This document shows, one piece after another, positions 14,196 to 20,738 of a stretch of 24,212 bases of DNA. Both the position numbers and the translations under genes were made by a program. Each line of letters begins with the position of its first letter. Position 1 is the stretch's first letter. The notes under the pieces are model-generated. The model did not search any database. It had not been told where the DNA came from and saw only the letters and a list, made by a program, of their open reading frames with translations. This DNA is from JBOGGX01 sp050744245 (GTDB lineage Bacteria > Actinomycetota > Acidimicrobiia > Acidimicrobiales > JBOGGX01): assembly GCA_050744245.1 (NCBI GenBank), contig JBOGGX010000029.1:1-24212 (forward strand). Reading direction: 5' to 3'.

Positions 14196-15250
14196 CACTC
14201 GGAGGCGTACTGGGGGCCGGTGGTACGGGCCTCCCACGACCCACGCGTCGCCTCCAGGTCCTCGTCCGGGATCTCCACATAGCCGGCCTCGGCGACGGCG
14301 GCGATGCCGTCCCCGGAGAGATAGAAGTCGATGAACGGGGCCAGGGCCGCGTTCGACTCCGCGCTGTCGGCGTTGACGTAGATGAACAACGGCCGGGAGA
14401 TCGGGTACTCGCCGCTGGCGATGGTGTCCACGGTGGGCTCGACGCAGTCGCCACTGGGCTCCGACGACACCGCGAGCGCCTTCGTTGCGCCAGCCGACTC
14501 CTCGAAGTAGGCGAAGCCCACCCAGCCGAGGCTGGTCTCGGACCCCTCGATGCCCTGGATGATGATGTTGTCATCGCCGGAGGACTGGTAGTCGGGCCGA
14601 GCCTGCTCCTCCTGCCCGCGCTCCTCCGCCAGGTCGCCGAGCACGATCTCGACGAAGCTGTCGTAGGTCCCGGATTCCTCGCCGGGGGCGGTGATGTCGA
14701 GAGGGGCGTCGGCCGGGAACTCGGTCGTCGAGCCGAGCGCCGTCGCCAGATCCTGGGCGTCGCCCCACGTGGTGAATCCTTGGGATTCCGGACCGGTGAG
14801 GGCGTAGAGGTCGGCGAAGCTGAGACACTCCACGGCGTCGTTGGCCGGGTTCGTGATCACCGAGAGGCCGTCGATGGCGATGTAGAGCTCGACGAACTCG
14901 ATGCCGTTCTCCTCGCACGCCGCGATCTCCTCCTCTGAGATCGGCCTCGACGCGTCGGAGACGTCCGTGTCGCCGTCGCAGAACAGGACGAAGCCGTCGC
15001 CGGTGCCAGGGCCGTCGACGTTGATCACGGCCTCGTTGCCGGCGTCCGCGTAGAACTCGGCCGCCAACTGGGTGACGGGTAGCACGGTGGACGACCCCGA
15101 GATGTTGATGGTGCCGCCTCCGGACTCCTCGGCTGCCGCGCCGTCATCATCGTCATCATCTCCACAGCCGGCGGCGATCAGGGCCAAGACGGCCAAGCCG
15201 GCGGCGAGCCTCACCCAGGTGCGTCGTCTGCCGCGATGCTGGTCGTACAC
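14195..15250 (-). CDS. pstS: Phosphate-binding lipoprotein PstS
   Basis: A 351-residue substrate-binding protein. The N-terminus has a basic stretch, hydrophobic core and lipobox IAAGC with Cys29, so it is lipid-anchored outside the membrane, as is usual in Gram-positives. An acidic linker (DDDDDD) follows. Ligand-site motifs of the PstS family are GSSTVLPVTQ near residue 52, DVSDASRPI, and PGEESGTYDSFVE. It delivers phosphate to PstCA. The start GTG 15250 has a strong GGGGAGGAA ribosome site 3-5 nt upstream. The promoter carries a TAGCGT -10 and GTTCACC-type direct repeats, so it should be induced on phosphate limitation. Confidence 0.96.
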   Translation of the reverse strand: MYDQHRGRRRTWVRLAAGLAVLALIAAGCGDDDDDDGAAAEESGGGTINISGSSTVLPVTQLAAEFYADAGNEAVINVDGPGTGDGFVLFCDGDTDVSDASRPISEEEIAACEENGIEFVELYIAIDGLSVITNPANDAVECLSFADLYALTGPESQGFTTWGDAQDLATALGSTTEFPADAPLDITAPGEESGTYDSFVEIVLGDLAEERGQEEQARPDYQSSGDDNIIIQGIEGSETSLGWVGFAYFEESAGATKALAVSSEPSGDCVEPTVDTIASGEYPISRPLFIYVNADSAESNAALAPFIDFYLSGDGIAAVAEAGYVEIPDEDLEATRGSWEARTTGPQYASE

Positions 15251-15293
15251 GGGTTCCTCCCCATGGGGTTCATGCAACGCTTGGTCGAGATCG

Positions 15294-15299
15294 ACGCTA
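15294..15299 (-). promoter_or_regulatory. -10 box of the pst operon
   Basis: Minus-strand TAGCGT (TANNNT) lies 43 nt upstream of the pstS GTG. The -35 position reads TCCTGC, a poor match, which fits a promoter needing an activator bound just upstream. Confidence 0.5.
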
Positions 15300-15326
15300 G
15301 GGACGCAGGGTGTCGGGCAGGAGCGC

Positions 15327-15348
15327 GTTGGGTGAACGCCAGGTAAAC
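15327..15348 (-). promoter_or_regulatory. PHO box (RegX3/PhoP-type direct repeats)
   Basis: On the minus strand two 11-bp units, GTTTACCTGGC and GTTCACCCAAC, follow each other directly. They match the GTTCACC-N4 direct repeats bound by actinobacterial PhoP and RegX3. A weaker third unit, TCTCACC, sits 9 bp further upstream. The box lies about 27 bp upstream of the pstS -10 element, i.e. just upstream of the -35 region, the position of an activator. The likely binder is encoded in the same operon (regX3-like gene at 8680). Confidence 0.75.
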
Positions 15349-15383
15349 GAGGTGAGAAGATTCGGCGGCGGGCGCCGGCCCGG

Positions 15384-15812
15384 TCAGAGCCGATCGGCCA
15401 GGGCCGCGAGCACCTCACGGTCTCGTTCATAGCTCAGGTGCTCAGGAGCTTCGGCGAGCCGGACCCACCGCGCCTCGTCGACCTCAAGGTTCGGCGCAAA
15501 CCCTCCATTTTGGACGGTCATCGACCAGTACCTGACCTGCTTGGGCCGACCCTTCGGGTCGATGTAGGCGGTCGATGGCAGCTCGACGCCCAGCCGGCAG
15601 TGGAGTCCGGTCTCCTCCTCGACCTCGCGGAGTGCGCACGTCTCGTCGTCCTCGCCGGCGTCGCACTTGCCCTTGGGGAAGGTCCAGTCGTCGTACTTGG
15701 GCCGGTGCACGAGCAACGTCTCTCGGTCGCCGTCGTCGCTGCGCCGCCACACCACTCCGCCAGCGGCCCGGACCACGGGTCCCGGGGCCTCCGCCGCTAG
15801 CGCTTCAGCCAC
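15384..15812 (-). CDS. Nudix hydrolase, MutT1-like
   Basis: A 142-residue Nudix protein. The Nudix box is complete: G48, x5, E54, x7, then REVEEETGL (62-70), the site that binds Mg and the pyrophosphate. RAAGGVVWR near the N-terminus and DDWTFPKGK just before the box resemble diadenosine-polyphosphate and MutT1 hydrolases. In mycobacteria mutT1 lies beside ppk and carries an extra histidine-phosphatase domain; that domain is absent here. GTG 15812 was chosen; it overlaps the end of the CHAD gene by 16 nt, so the two are co-translated. The probable substrate is a nucleoside or dinucleoside polyphosphate, by family and context only. Confidence 0.85.
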   Translation of the reverse strand: MAEALAAEAPGPVVRAAGGVVWRRSDDGDRETLLVHRPKYDDWTFPKGKCDAGEDDETCALREVEEETGLHCRLGVELPSTAYIDPKGRPKQVRYWSMTVQNGGFAPNLEVDEARWVRLAEAPEHLSYERDREVLAALADRL

Positions 15813-17326
15813 GAGGCGAGCTTCTTCCGGCTGGCCCGCGCCCACACGTCCCCCCACGAGGCCCGGCGGTCGTCCGCCTCGGCCTGCTCGCGGGCGACCA
15901 GCAGCCCGGCCACCAGCGCCTCCTCCGACGTCGAGCCACCGGCCGCGTCGCGCAGCCAGGCCTCGGCCACGACCGCATCCTGCAGCTCGCCCAGCACGTC
16001 CTGGAGGTCGGACAGTCGGGTCGCCAGCTTGTCGGCCTTCCGCCCGATGGCCGCGGCCGCCGCCTCGGAGGCGTAGCGGGCCCGTTTGGCCCGGATCCGC
16101 ACCCGGTGGAGCTTCTCGTCGGCCGGCTCGTCGTCGAGGTCGCGCACCTCCCGGCGGAGCTTCTTCCACGGCCTGGCCACCAGCTTCGGCGCCGCTTGCT
16201 TGGCGGCCGCGTCGATGTCGGCGTCAGGGTCGAACCTGGGCGCCGCCGCCGCCTCCACCAACGCGTCGAGCAGCGACCGGTAGCGGCGTCCGTCGAGCAG
16301 CCGCTGCAGCGACCCGAGCGCCGTGGCCCTCTCCTCCCGGAGCCGGCCCAGGAGCCGCTCGGCCGCGTCGCGATCGGCGTCCGGCAACTCGGCGGCGCGG
16401 CCGCGGAGGCTGGCCAGCATGACGTCGGCGTCGCGCACGGCGCCGAGCGCCCGACCCAACCACCGCAGCTCGTCGCGCTGCGGATCTGACCACTCGCGAT
16501 TGAGGACGGGCCGGAAGGTCCGCAGGTCGGCCCGCAGCCGGCGGGTGGCCACCCGCATCTGGTGAACCCCCTCCGGGTCGAGGTCGAGCCGGATCACGGG
16601 ATCGTGGTCGACCAGGCGGCGGACGTGCTCGGTGATGGCGGCCCGCACGAGCTCGCCGATGGTCGGATCGTCGCCGAGCGCCACCGGCTCGAGGTCGGCC
16701 GGCTCGGCCGCGGCCGGGCCCAGGGCCCGGGCCAGCTTGGGTCGTTGCTCGCCCGGCCGGGCGCCGTTCTCGACGAGCCGGTCGACGACCGCGTCGAGCA
16801 GCTCGGCTGGTGCTTCTGGGGTCAGCTCGACCTCGAGCTCACGGAACCGCTGGCCCTTGCCGATGCCGGCTACGACCGTCACCCGGTCGTCGTCGACCAG
16901 GGCCAGGGCGCGGTCGCCGGTGCCGAGCGCCGTCGTGCGGCGCACGGTTCGGAACCGGGCCGCCAGCCGGAGCGAGCCGCCCCGCACGCGGGCCCGCACG
17001 ATGCGGGCCGCCTCGGCCGGCACCCCGCCGGCGCGCCCATCGAGGTTGACCTCGAGGCGGGTCAACCCACCTGCGATCTCGGCGTCGGGCGTCGGCAACT
17101 TGACGGTCCACGTCGTCCGCCCGTCCTCCTCCCTGGAGCGCACGGTGATGCCGGCGCGGACCAGGCGCAGCTCCGGCGTGTCGTAGTAGGAGTCGACGTG
17201 GACCGCCTCCCGTGTCGACCGCTCGACCAGGCCGTCGGACGACGTCGTCAGGTCGGGCGCCAGGAAGTCGTCGTCTACGGTCAGCTTGACCTCGCGCTCC
17301 AGGTTGCGGTCGGTCGGATCGTCCAT
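15797..17326 (-). CDS. CYTH and CHAD domain protein (polyphosphate-associated)
   Basis: A 509-residue two-domain protein. The N-terminal CYTH domain (about 1-205) opens with LEREVKLTV, the ExExK motif of residues 10-14. It has alternating charged strands (YYDTPELRLVRAGITVRSRE, TWTVKLP, LEVNL, ELEVEL) that would form a triphosphate tunnel. The C-terminal CHAD domain (about 225-509) is helical with the conserved basic/histidine motifs GVHQMRVATRRLRADLRTF and LHRVRIRAKRARYASEA. CHAD domains bind polyphosphate granules; CYTH enzymes hydrolyse triphosphates or tripolyphosphate. It starts at ATG 17326, 9 nt after the ppk stop, which strongly supports a polyphosphate role. Confidence 0.93.
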   Translation of the reverse strand: MDDPTDRNLEREVKLTVDDDFLAPDLTTSSDGLVERSTREAVHVDSYYDTPELRLVRAGITVRSREEDGRTTWTVKLPTPDAEIAGGLTRLEVNLDGRAGGVPAEAARIVRARVRGGSLRLAARFRTVRRTTALGTGDRALALVDDDRVTVVAGIGKGQRFRELEVELTPEAPAELLDAVVDRLVENGARPGEQRPKLARALGPAAAEPADLEPVALGDDPTIGELVRAAITEHVRRLVDHDPVIRLDLDPEGVHQMRVATRRLRADLRTFRPVLNREWSDPQRDELRWLGRALGAVRDADVMLASLRGRAAELPDADRDAAERLLGRLREERATALGSLQRLLDGRRYRSLLDALVEAAAAPRFDPDADIDAAAKQAAPKLVARPWKKLRREVRDLDDEPADEKLHRVRIRAKRARYASEAAAAAIGRKADKLATRLSDLQDVLGELQDAVVAEAWLRDAAGGSTSEEALVAGLLVAREQAEADDRRASWGDVWARASRKKLASWLKR

Positions 17327-17335
17327 GTTCGGGGA

Positions 17336-19438
17336 CTAGCGGTCGCGGCGCGTCCGCTGGAGGGCGAGCTCCTGCAGCCGGAGCTGAGCGTCGACCGGGT
17401 TGTCCTCGTCGGGACCGACCCGGCGCCAGTTGCCGTCGGCGTCGAGGGTAGAGGCCAGCTCCGTGTCGGCCAGGCTGACCTCGAGGATCTCGGCCAGCCG
17501 CTCCTGCAGGCCCGGTGACAGCACGGGGACGGTGGCCTCGACCCGGCGGTCGAGGTTCCTCGGCATGAGATCGGCCGAGCCGATGAGATAGACGGGTTCG
17601 GTGCCCGACCCGGCGCCGTGCTCGAAGTTGTAGATGCGCGAGTGCTCGAGGTAGCGGCCCACCAGCGAACGCACCCTGATCGTCTCCGACAACCCGGGCA
17701 CCCCCGGCCGCAGGCAGCAGATGCCCCGGATGATCAGGTCGATCTGGACGCCGGCCTGCGACGCGCCGTAGAGGGCGTCGATCATGTCGGGGTCGACGAG
17801 CGAGTTGAACTTCATGATGATCCGACCCCTGGCGCCGTACTCGGCCTCGGTTCGGATCAGATCGGTGAACGCCGGGCGCAGCGCGTGCGGCGCCACCACC
17901 AGCCGGTTGTACTCGAACGAGCGCGCATAGCCGGTGAGGTAGTTGAACAGCCGGGTCAGGTCCTCCCCCAGCTCCGGGTCGACGGTGAGCAGACCGAGGT
18001 CCTCGTAGATGCGGGCCGTCGTCGGGTTGTAGTTGCCCGTCCCGATGTGGCAGTAGCGGCGGATGCCGGCCGCCTCCTCCCGCACGACCAACGCCGTCTT
18101 GGTGTGGGTCTTGAGGCCGACGAGCCCGTAGACGACGTGGACGCCCGCCTCCTCCAGGGTGCGGGCCCAGTCGATGTTGGCCTGCTCGTCGCCCCTCGCC
18201 TTGACCTCGACCAGCACCGCCACCTGCTTGCCCCGCTCGGCCGCCCGCACCAGCGAGTGGACGATCGGGCTGGTGTCGGACGTGCGGTAGAGCGTCAGCT
18301 TGATGGCCAGCACCTTGGGGTCGGTCGACGCCTGGCGGATGAACGCCTCGACCGAGGCGGTGAACGAGTCGTAGGGGTGGTGGAGCAGGAGGTCCCCCTG
18401 GCGCAGCACCTCGAACACGTTGATCCGGTCACCGTCGATCGGGGCGAACTCGGCCGGGGTCACGGGCGTGAAGGTCGGGTCCTTGAGCTCGGGCCGGTCG
18501 AGGGCGTGCACCGACCACAGCCCGCCGAGGTCGAGCGGGGCGCTCGACAGGTAGACGTCCTCGTCGCTCACCTCGAGCTCGCGCTGCAGCAGCTCGCGCA
18601 CCTCGTCGGGGGCGTCGACGTCGAGCTCGAGCCGCACCGACCGGCGGAACCGGCGGCGCCGCAGCTCCATCTCGACCGCCTCGAGCAGGTCGTCGGCCTC
18701 GCCCTCCTCCTGGAGGGTGAGGTCGGCGTTGCGGGTGACCCGGAACGCCACCGTGGTCTCGACCTCCATGCCGGGGAACAGCTGGTCGAGATGGGCCGCG
18801 ATGACCTGTTCGAGCGGCACGAACCGCTCGCCGTCCGGCATCACGACGAAGCGGGGCAGCAGGGGCGGGACCTTCACCCGGGCGAACTTGGCCTCCCCGG
18901 TCGCCGGGTCGCGCATCTGGATGGCGAGGCTGAGCGAGAGGTGGGAGATGTACGGGAACGGGTGACCCGGGTCGACGGCGAGCGGGGTCAGGACCGGGAA
19001 GATTCGATCCTCGAACACCTCGTCGAGGTGCTTGACGTCGTCGTCGTCGAGATCGGCCCAGCTCGAGAAGACGATGCCGACCTCGGCCAGGCTCGGCGCC
19101 AACCGGTCCAGGAATATGCGCTCGGCCTGGTTGGTGAGCAGCTCGACGGCGTCGTGGATCTCGAGCAGCTGCTGGGCCGGCGTGCGCCCGTCCGGGCTCG
19201 CCGTGGTGATGCCCGCGGCCACCAGGTCCTTGAGCCCGGCCACCCGCACCTGGAAGAACTCGTCGAGGTTCTGGCTGAAGATGGCGAGGAACTTGGCCCG
19301 CTCGAGCACCGGCACCGCCGGATTGTCGGACAGGGCCAGGACCCTGGCGTTGAAGTCGAGCCACGACAGCTCACGATTCAGGAAGCGGTCGGGACCAGGG
19401 GTCTCAGCCTCGTTGTCCACGGCGCAAGTGTGAGCCAC
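17336..19438 (-). CDS. ppk: Polyphosphate kinase 1
   Basis: PPK1 makes long-chain polyphosphate from ATP, reversibly. The 700-residue product has the N-terminal helical domain (FLNRELSWLDFNARVL, then IFSQNLDEFFQVRVAGL), the head domain, and both phospholipase-D-like C domains. The autophosphorylated histidine lies in YCHIGTGNYNP (H464 counted from 19438). The second active-site histidine is in YLEHSRIYNF (H599). KLTLYRTSDTSPIVHSL and EVKARGDEQANI are also characteristic. GTG 19438 is the longest start; GTG 19420 (VDNEAETPGPDRFLNREL) is equally credible, and neither has a clear ribosome site. It is first in the ppk - CYTH/CHAD - Nudix operon, which is followed on the same strand by the pst operon. 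Confidence 0.96.
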   Translation of the reverse strand: MAHTCAVDNEAETPGPDRFLNRELSWLDFNARVLALSDNPAVPVLERAKFLAIFSQNLDEFFQVRVAGLKDLVAAGITTASPDGRTPAQQLLEIHDAVELLTNQAERIFLDRLAPSLAEVGIVFSSWADLDDDDVKHLDEVFEDRIFPVLTPLAVDPGHPFPYISHLSLSLAIQMRDPATGEAKFARVKVPPLLPRFVVMPDGERFVPLEQVIAAHLDQLFPGMEVETTVAFRVTRNADLTLQEEGEADDLLEAVEMELRRRRFRRSVRLELDVDAPDEVRELLQRELEVSDEDVYLSSAPLDLGGLWSVHALDRPELKDPTFTPVTPAEFAPIDGDRINVFEVLRQGDLLLHHPYDSFTASVEAFIRQASTDPKVLAIKLTLYRTSDTSPIVHSLVRAAERGKQVAVLVEVKARGDEQANIDWARTLEEAGVHVVYGLVGLKTHTKTALVVREEAAGIRRYCHIGTGNYNPTTARIYEDLGLLTVDPELGEDLTRLFNYLTGYARSFEYNRLVVAPHALRPAFTDLIRTEAEYGARGRIIMKFNSLVDPDMIDALYGASQAGVQIDLIIRGICCLRPGVPGLSETIRVRSLVGRYLEHSRIYNFEHGAGSGTEPVYLIGSADLMPRNLDRRVEATVPVLSPGLQERLAEILEVSLADTELASTLDADGNWRRVGPDEDNPVDAQLRLQELALQRTRRDR

Positions 19439-19535
19439 GAGGGGCAGGTCCGCAACCCGAGAGGTGCCCTGATGGGCAGCGGGTGGTGCCCCATCGATTG
19501 ACCCCGCCCGCCCCGGCCGGGCCGACCCGGATCCG

Positions 19536-19541
19536 TAGGCT
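19536..19541 (+). promoter_or_regulatory. -10 box, leaderless-type, of the DUF4280 gene
   Basis: TAGGCT (TANNNT) is followed by 6 nt and GTG 19548, the geometry of a leaderless transcript; no Shine-Dalgarno precedes the start. Confidence 0.45.
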
Positions 19542-19547
19542 CACGAC

Positions 19548-19934
19548 GTGGGCATGCTCGTCGTCCAGGGCGCCGTGATGTCGTGCACCTTCGGGGCCGC
19601 TCCGGCCACCCTGAGCGTGCTGCCGGAGAAGCTCATCATGTCCGGCACGCCGGTGGCCAACATCATGGATCACAAGCCGAACGTCAACATCCCGCCGTTC
19701 GGGATGTGCATGAGCATGGCCAATCCCCAGGTGGCGTCGGCCACCGCCGCCGCCCAGGGCGTGCTCACGCCCCAGCCCTGCGTCCCGGTGACCACCGCTC
19801 CGTGGGCCCCCGGCTCGCCCCTGGTGCTCGTCAAGGGTCAACCGGCGCTGAACGACAGCTCGAAGTGCATGTGCAACTGGGCCGGGGTGATCTCGATCAG
19901 CAGCCCGGGCCAGATGATGGTCCAGGTGCCGTAA
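19548..19934 (+). CDS. PAAR-like DUF4280 protein
   Basis: A 128-residue protein of the DUF4280 (PAAR-like) family. The start GMLVVQGAVMSCTFGAAP, the central NIMDHKPNVNIPPFGMCMSM and the end LNDSSKCMCNWAGVISISSPGQ are the family's hallmarks. The conserved cysteines are C13, C54, C78, C107 and C109. PAAR-type proteins cap the spike of contractile injection systems (type VI secretion, extracellular phage-tail-like particles) or are fused to toxins. Here the protein is a stand-alone domain with no spike, sheath, baseplate or toxin gene nearby, so its partner must lie elsewhere or its role differs. GTG 19548 fits the leaderless promoter; ATG 19554 is possible. Confidence 0.85.
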   Translation: MGMLVVQGAVMSCTFGAAPATLSVLPEKLIMSGTPVANIMDHKPNVNIPPFGMCMSMANPQVASATAAAQGVLTPQPCVPVTTAPWAPGSPLVLVKGQPALNDSSKCMCNWAGVISISSPGQMMVQVP

Positions 19935-19938
19935 AGGT

Positions 19939-20220
19939 CTACGAGGACGCCTCGTCCTCGGGGAACCCGAGGTCCCACTCGAGGATCAGGTTCTCGCGCT
20001 CGGCGTCGCGTGCCACCCGCTCCCGGTTCCTCCGGAACTGGGGATCGTGCGGGGGCAGGAGCTCGAGCCGGGCCAGGGCCCGGGCGCGGAACTCCTCGAT
20101 GAGCTGCCGATCGCCGAAATCGGACACCACGTCCCAGTGCGGCGCCACCGGGCCCAGGTAGACGACCCGGACATGACCACGCGGGGCCTCGCTGATCTCC
20201 TGCTCGGGGACGGTCGACAT
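19939..20220 (-). CDS. Small conserved-looking protein of unknown function
   Basis: A 93-residue, very charged protein. The first half (HVRVVYLGPVAPHWDVVSDF) looks like two short strands with aromatic residues. The second half (LIEEFRARALARLELL, then FRRNRERVARDAERENLILE) is likely helical. There is no membrane segment, cysteine motif or known signature, and I do not recognise the family. ATG 20220 has a TACGCT -10 box 10 nt upstream, giving a very short leader. It converges on the DUF4280 gene with only 4 bp between stops and is divergent from the whiB-family gene, sharing the upstream region with the GGTTACC palindrome. Confidence 0.6.
   Translation of the reverse strand: MSTVPEQEISEAPRGHVRVVYLGPVAPHWDVVSDFGDRQLIEEFRARALARLELLPPHDPQFRRNRERVARDAERENLILEWDLGFPEDEASS
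19942..19960 (+). terminator. Hairpin just past the DUF4280 stop
   Basis: CGAGGAC (19942-19948) and GTCCTCG (19954-19960) form a perfect 7-bp stem with a 5-nt loop, starting 8 nt after the DUF4280 TAA. It lies inside the last codons of the convergent small gene. No T-run is present. Confidence 0.35.
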
Positions 20221-20230
20221 AGGGACGGCA

Positions 20231-20236
20231 AGCGTA
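20231..20236 (-). promoter_or_regulatory. -10 box of the 93-residue gene
   Basis: Minus-strand TACGCT (TANNNT) ends 10 nt before ATG 20220. A TTGCAA palindrome lies 15 nt further upstream, a slightly short spacing for a -35. Confidence 0.4.
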
Positions 20237-20263
20237 CCCTGGCCGCACGGATTGCAATTCTCT

Positions 20264-20281
20264 GGTTACCCATCGGTAACC
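20264..20281. promoter_or_regulatory. 18-bp palindrome in the whiB-family promoter region
   Basis: GGTTACC (20264-20270), CATC, then GGTAACC (20275-20281) is a perfect 7-bp inverted repeat. For the plus strand a TTGCAA (20252-20257) could be the -35 and TAACCT (20277-20282) the -10, with a 19-bp spacer. The palindrome would then cover the spacer and -10, where a repressor would act. It is also upstream of the divergent 93-residue gene. Candidate operator. Confidence 0.5.
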
Positions 20282-20347
20282 TGGAACCCTTTCGCCTCGC
20301 CGTTCGTACTGAAGGGTGAACGCCGGAGGCGTGCCGGAGGGCATTGC

Positions 20348-20638
20348 ATGGAAACCGAATGGATGGGGCTGGGGCTCTGTCGGAGCGAACCGCCTGCTCG
20401 GTTCTTCCCGAGCGACGGCGTAGGCGTCGAGGTGGCCAGGCGCATCTGCGCCGACTGCCCGGTCAAGGCACCCTGTCTCGAGTACGCACTTGAACACAGG
20501 ATCGACCACGGCGTGTGGGGCGGGTCCTCCGAGCGCGAGCGGCGCCGCATCCTGAAGCGCCGCCGGCTCGAGGCCGCGGCCGCATCGGCCAGCCCCACCG
20601 CCACCGCCTCCGCCTCCGCCACCGCCACCGCCTCCTGA
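20348..20638 (+). CDS. WhiB-family transcriptional regulator (Fe-S)
   Basis: A 96-residue WhiB-like protein. The four Fe-S cysteines are C11, C34, C37 and C43, spaced C-x22-C-x2-C-x5-C (ICADCPVKAPCLEYAL). The turn GVWGG is at 55-59, followed by SERERRRILKRRR, the DNA-contacting basic region. WhiB proteins bind a 4Fe-4S cluster and usually act through the sigma factor's region 4. ATG 20348 has a GGAGG ribosome site 7 nt upstream. After residue 75 the tail is a low-complexity run of Ala, Ser and Thr, encoded by GCC/TCC/ACC-type repeats. The subgroup (WhiB1, WblA, WblE-like) is not clear. It ends before repeat copy 3. Confidence 0.9.
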   Translation: METEWMGLGLCRSEPPARFFPSDGVGVEVARRICADCPVKAPCLEYALEHRIDHGVWGGSSERERRRILKRRRLEAAAASASPTATASASATATAS

Positions 20639-20660
20639 GCGTCGCCTGACCGCCCCCTGA

Positions 20661-20714
20661 CCGAATGTGGGGTGGTTGTCGCGCCTATAGGCGCGATAAC
20701 CACCCGAAGTTCGC
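20661..20714 (+). repeat. Palindromic intergenic repeat, copy 3 (forward)
   Basis: 54-bp element with arms GGTGGTTGTCGCGCC and GGCGCGATAACCACC and a TATA loop; the only stem irregularity is a G-T pair. The ends are CCGAATGTGG and CGAAGTTCGC. It sits between the convergent ends of the whiB-family gene (20638) and the anti-sigma remnant (20739). Confidence 0.93.
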
Positions 20715-20738
20715 GATGTGGGTAGGTGGGGCCCGCAG

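Noticed and set aside
12339..14282. 647-codon plus-strand open frame opposite pstA and pstC
   Set aside because: Composition is His/Asp/Gly/Arg-rich typical of an antisense shadow; the minus-strand permeases are certain.
17618..19501. 627-codon plus-strand open frame opposite ppk
   Set aside because: Antisense shadow of polyphosphate kinase; no domain of its own.
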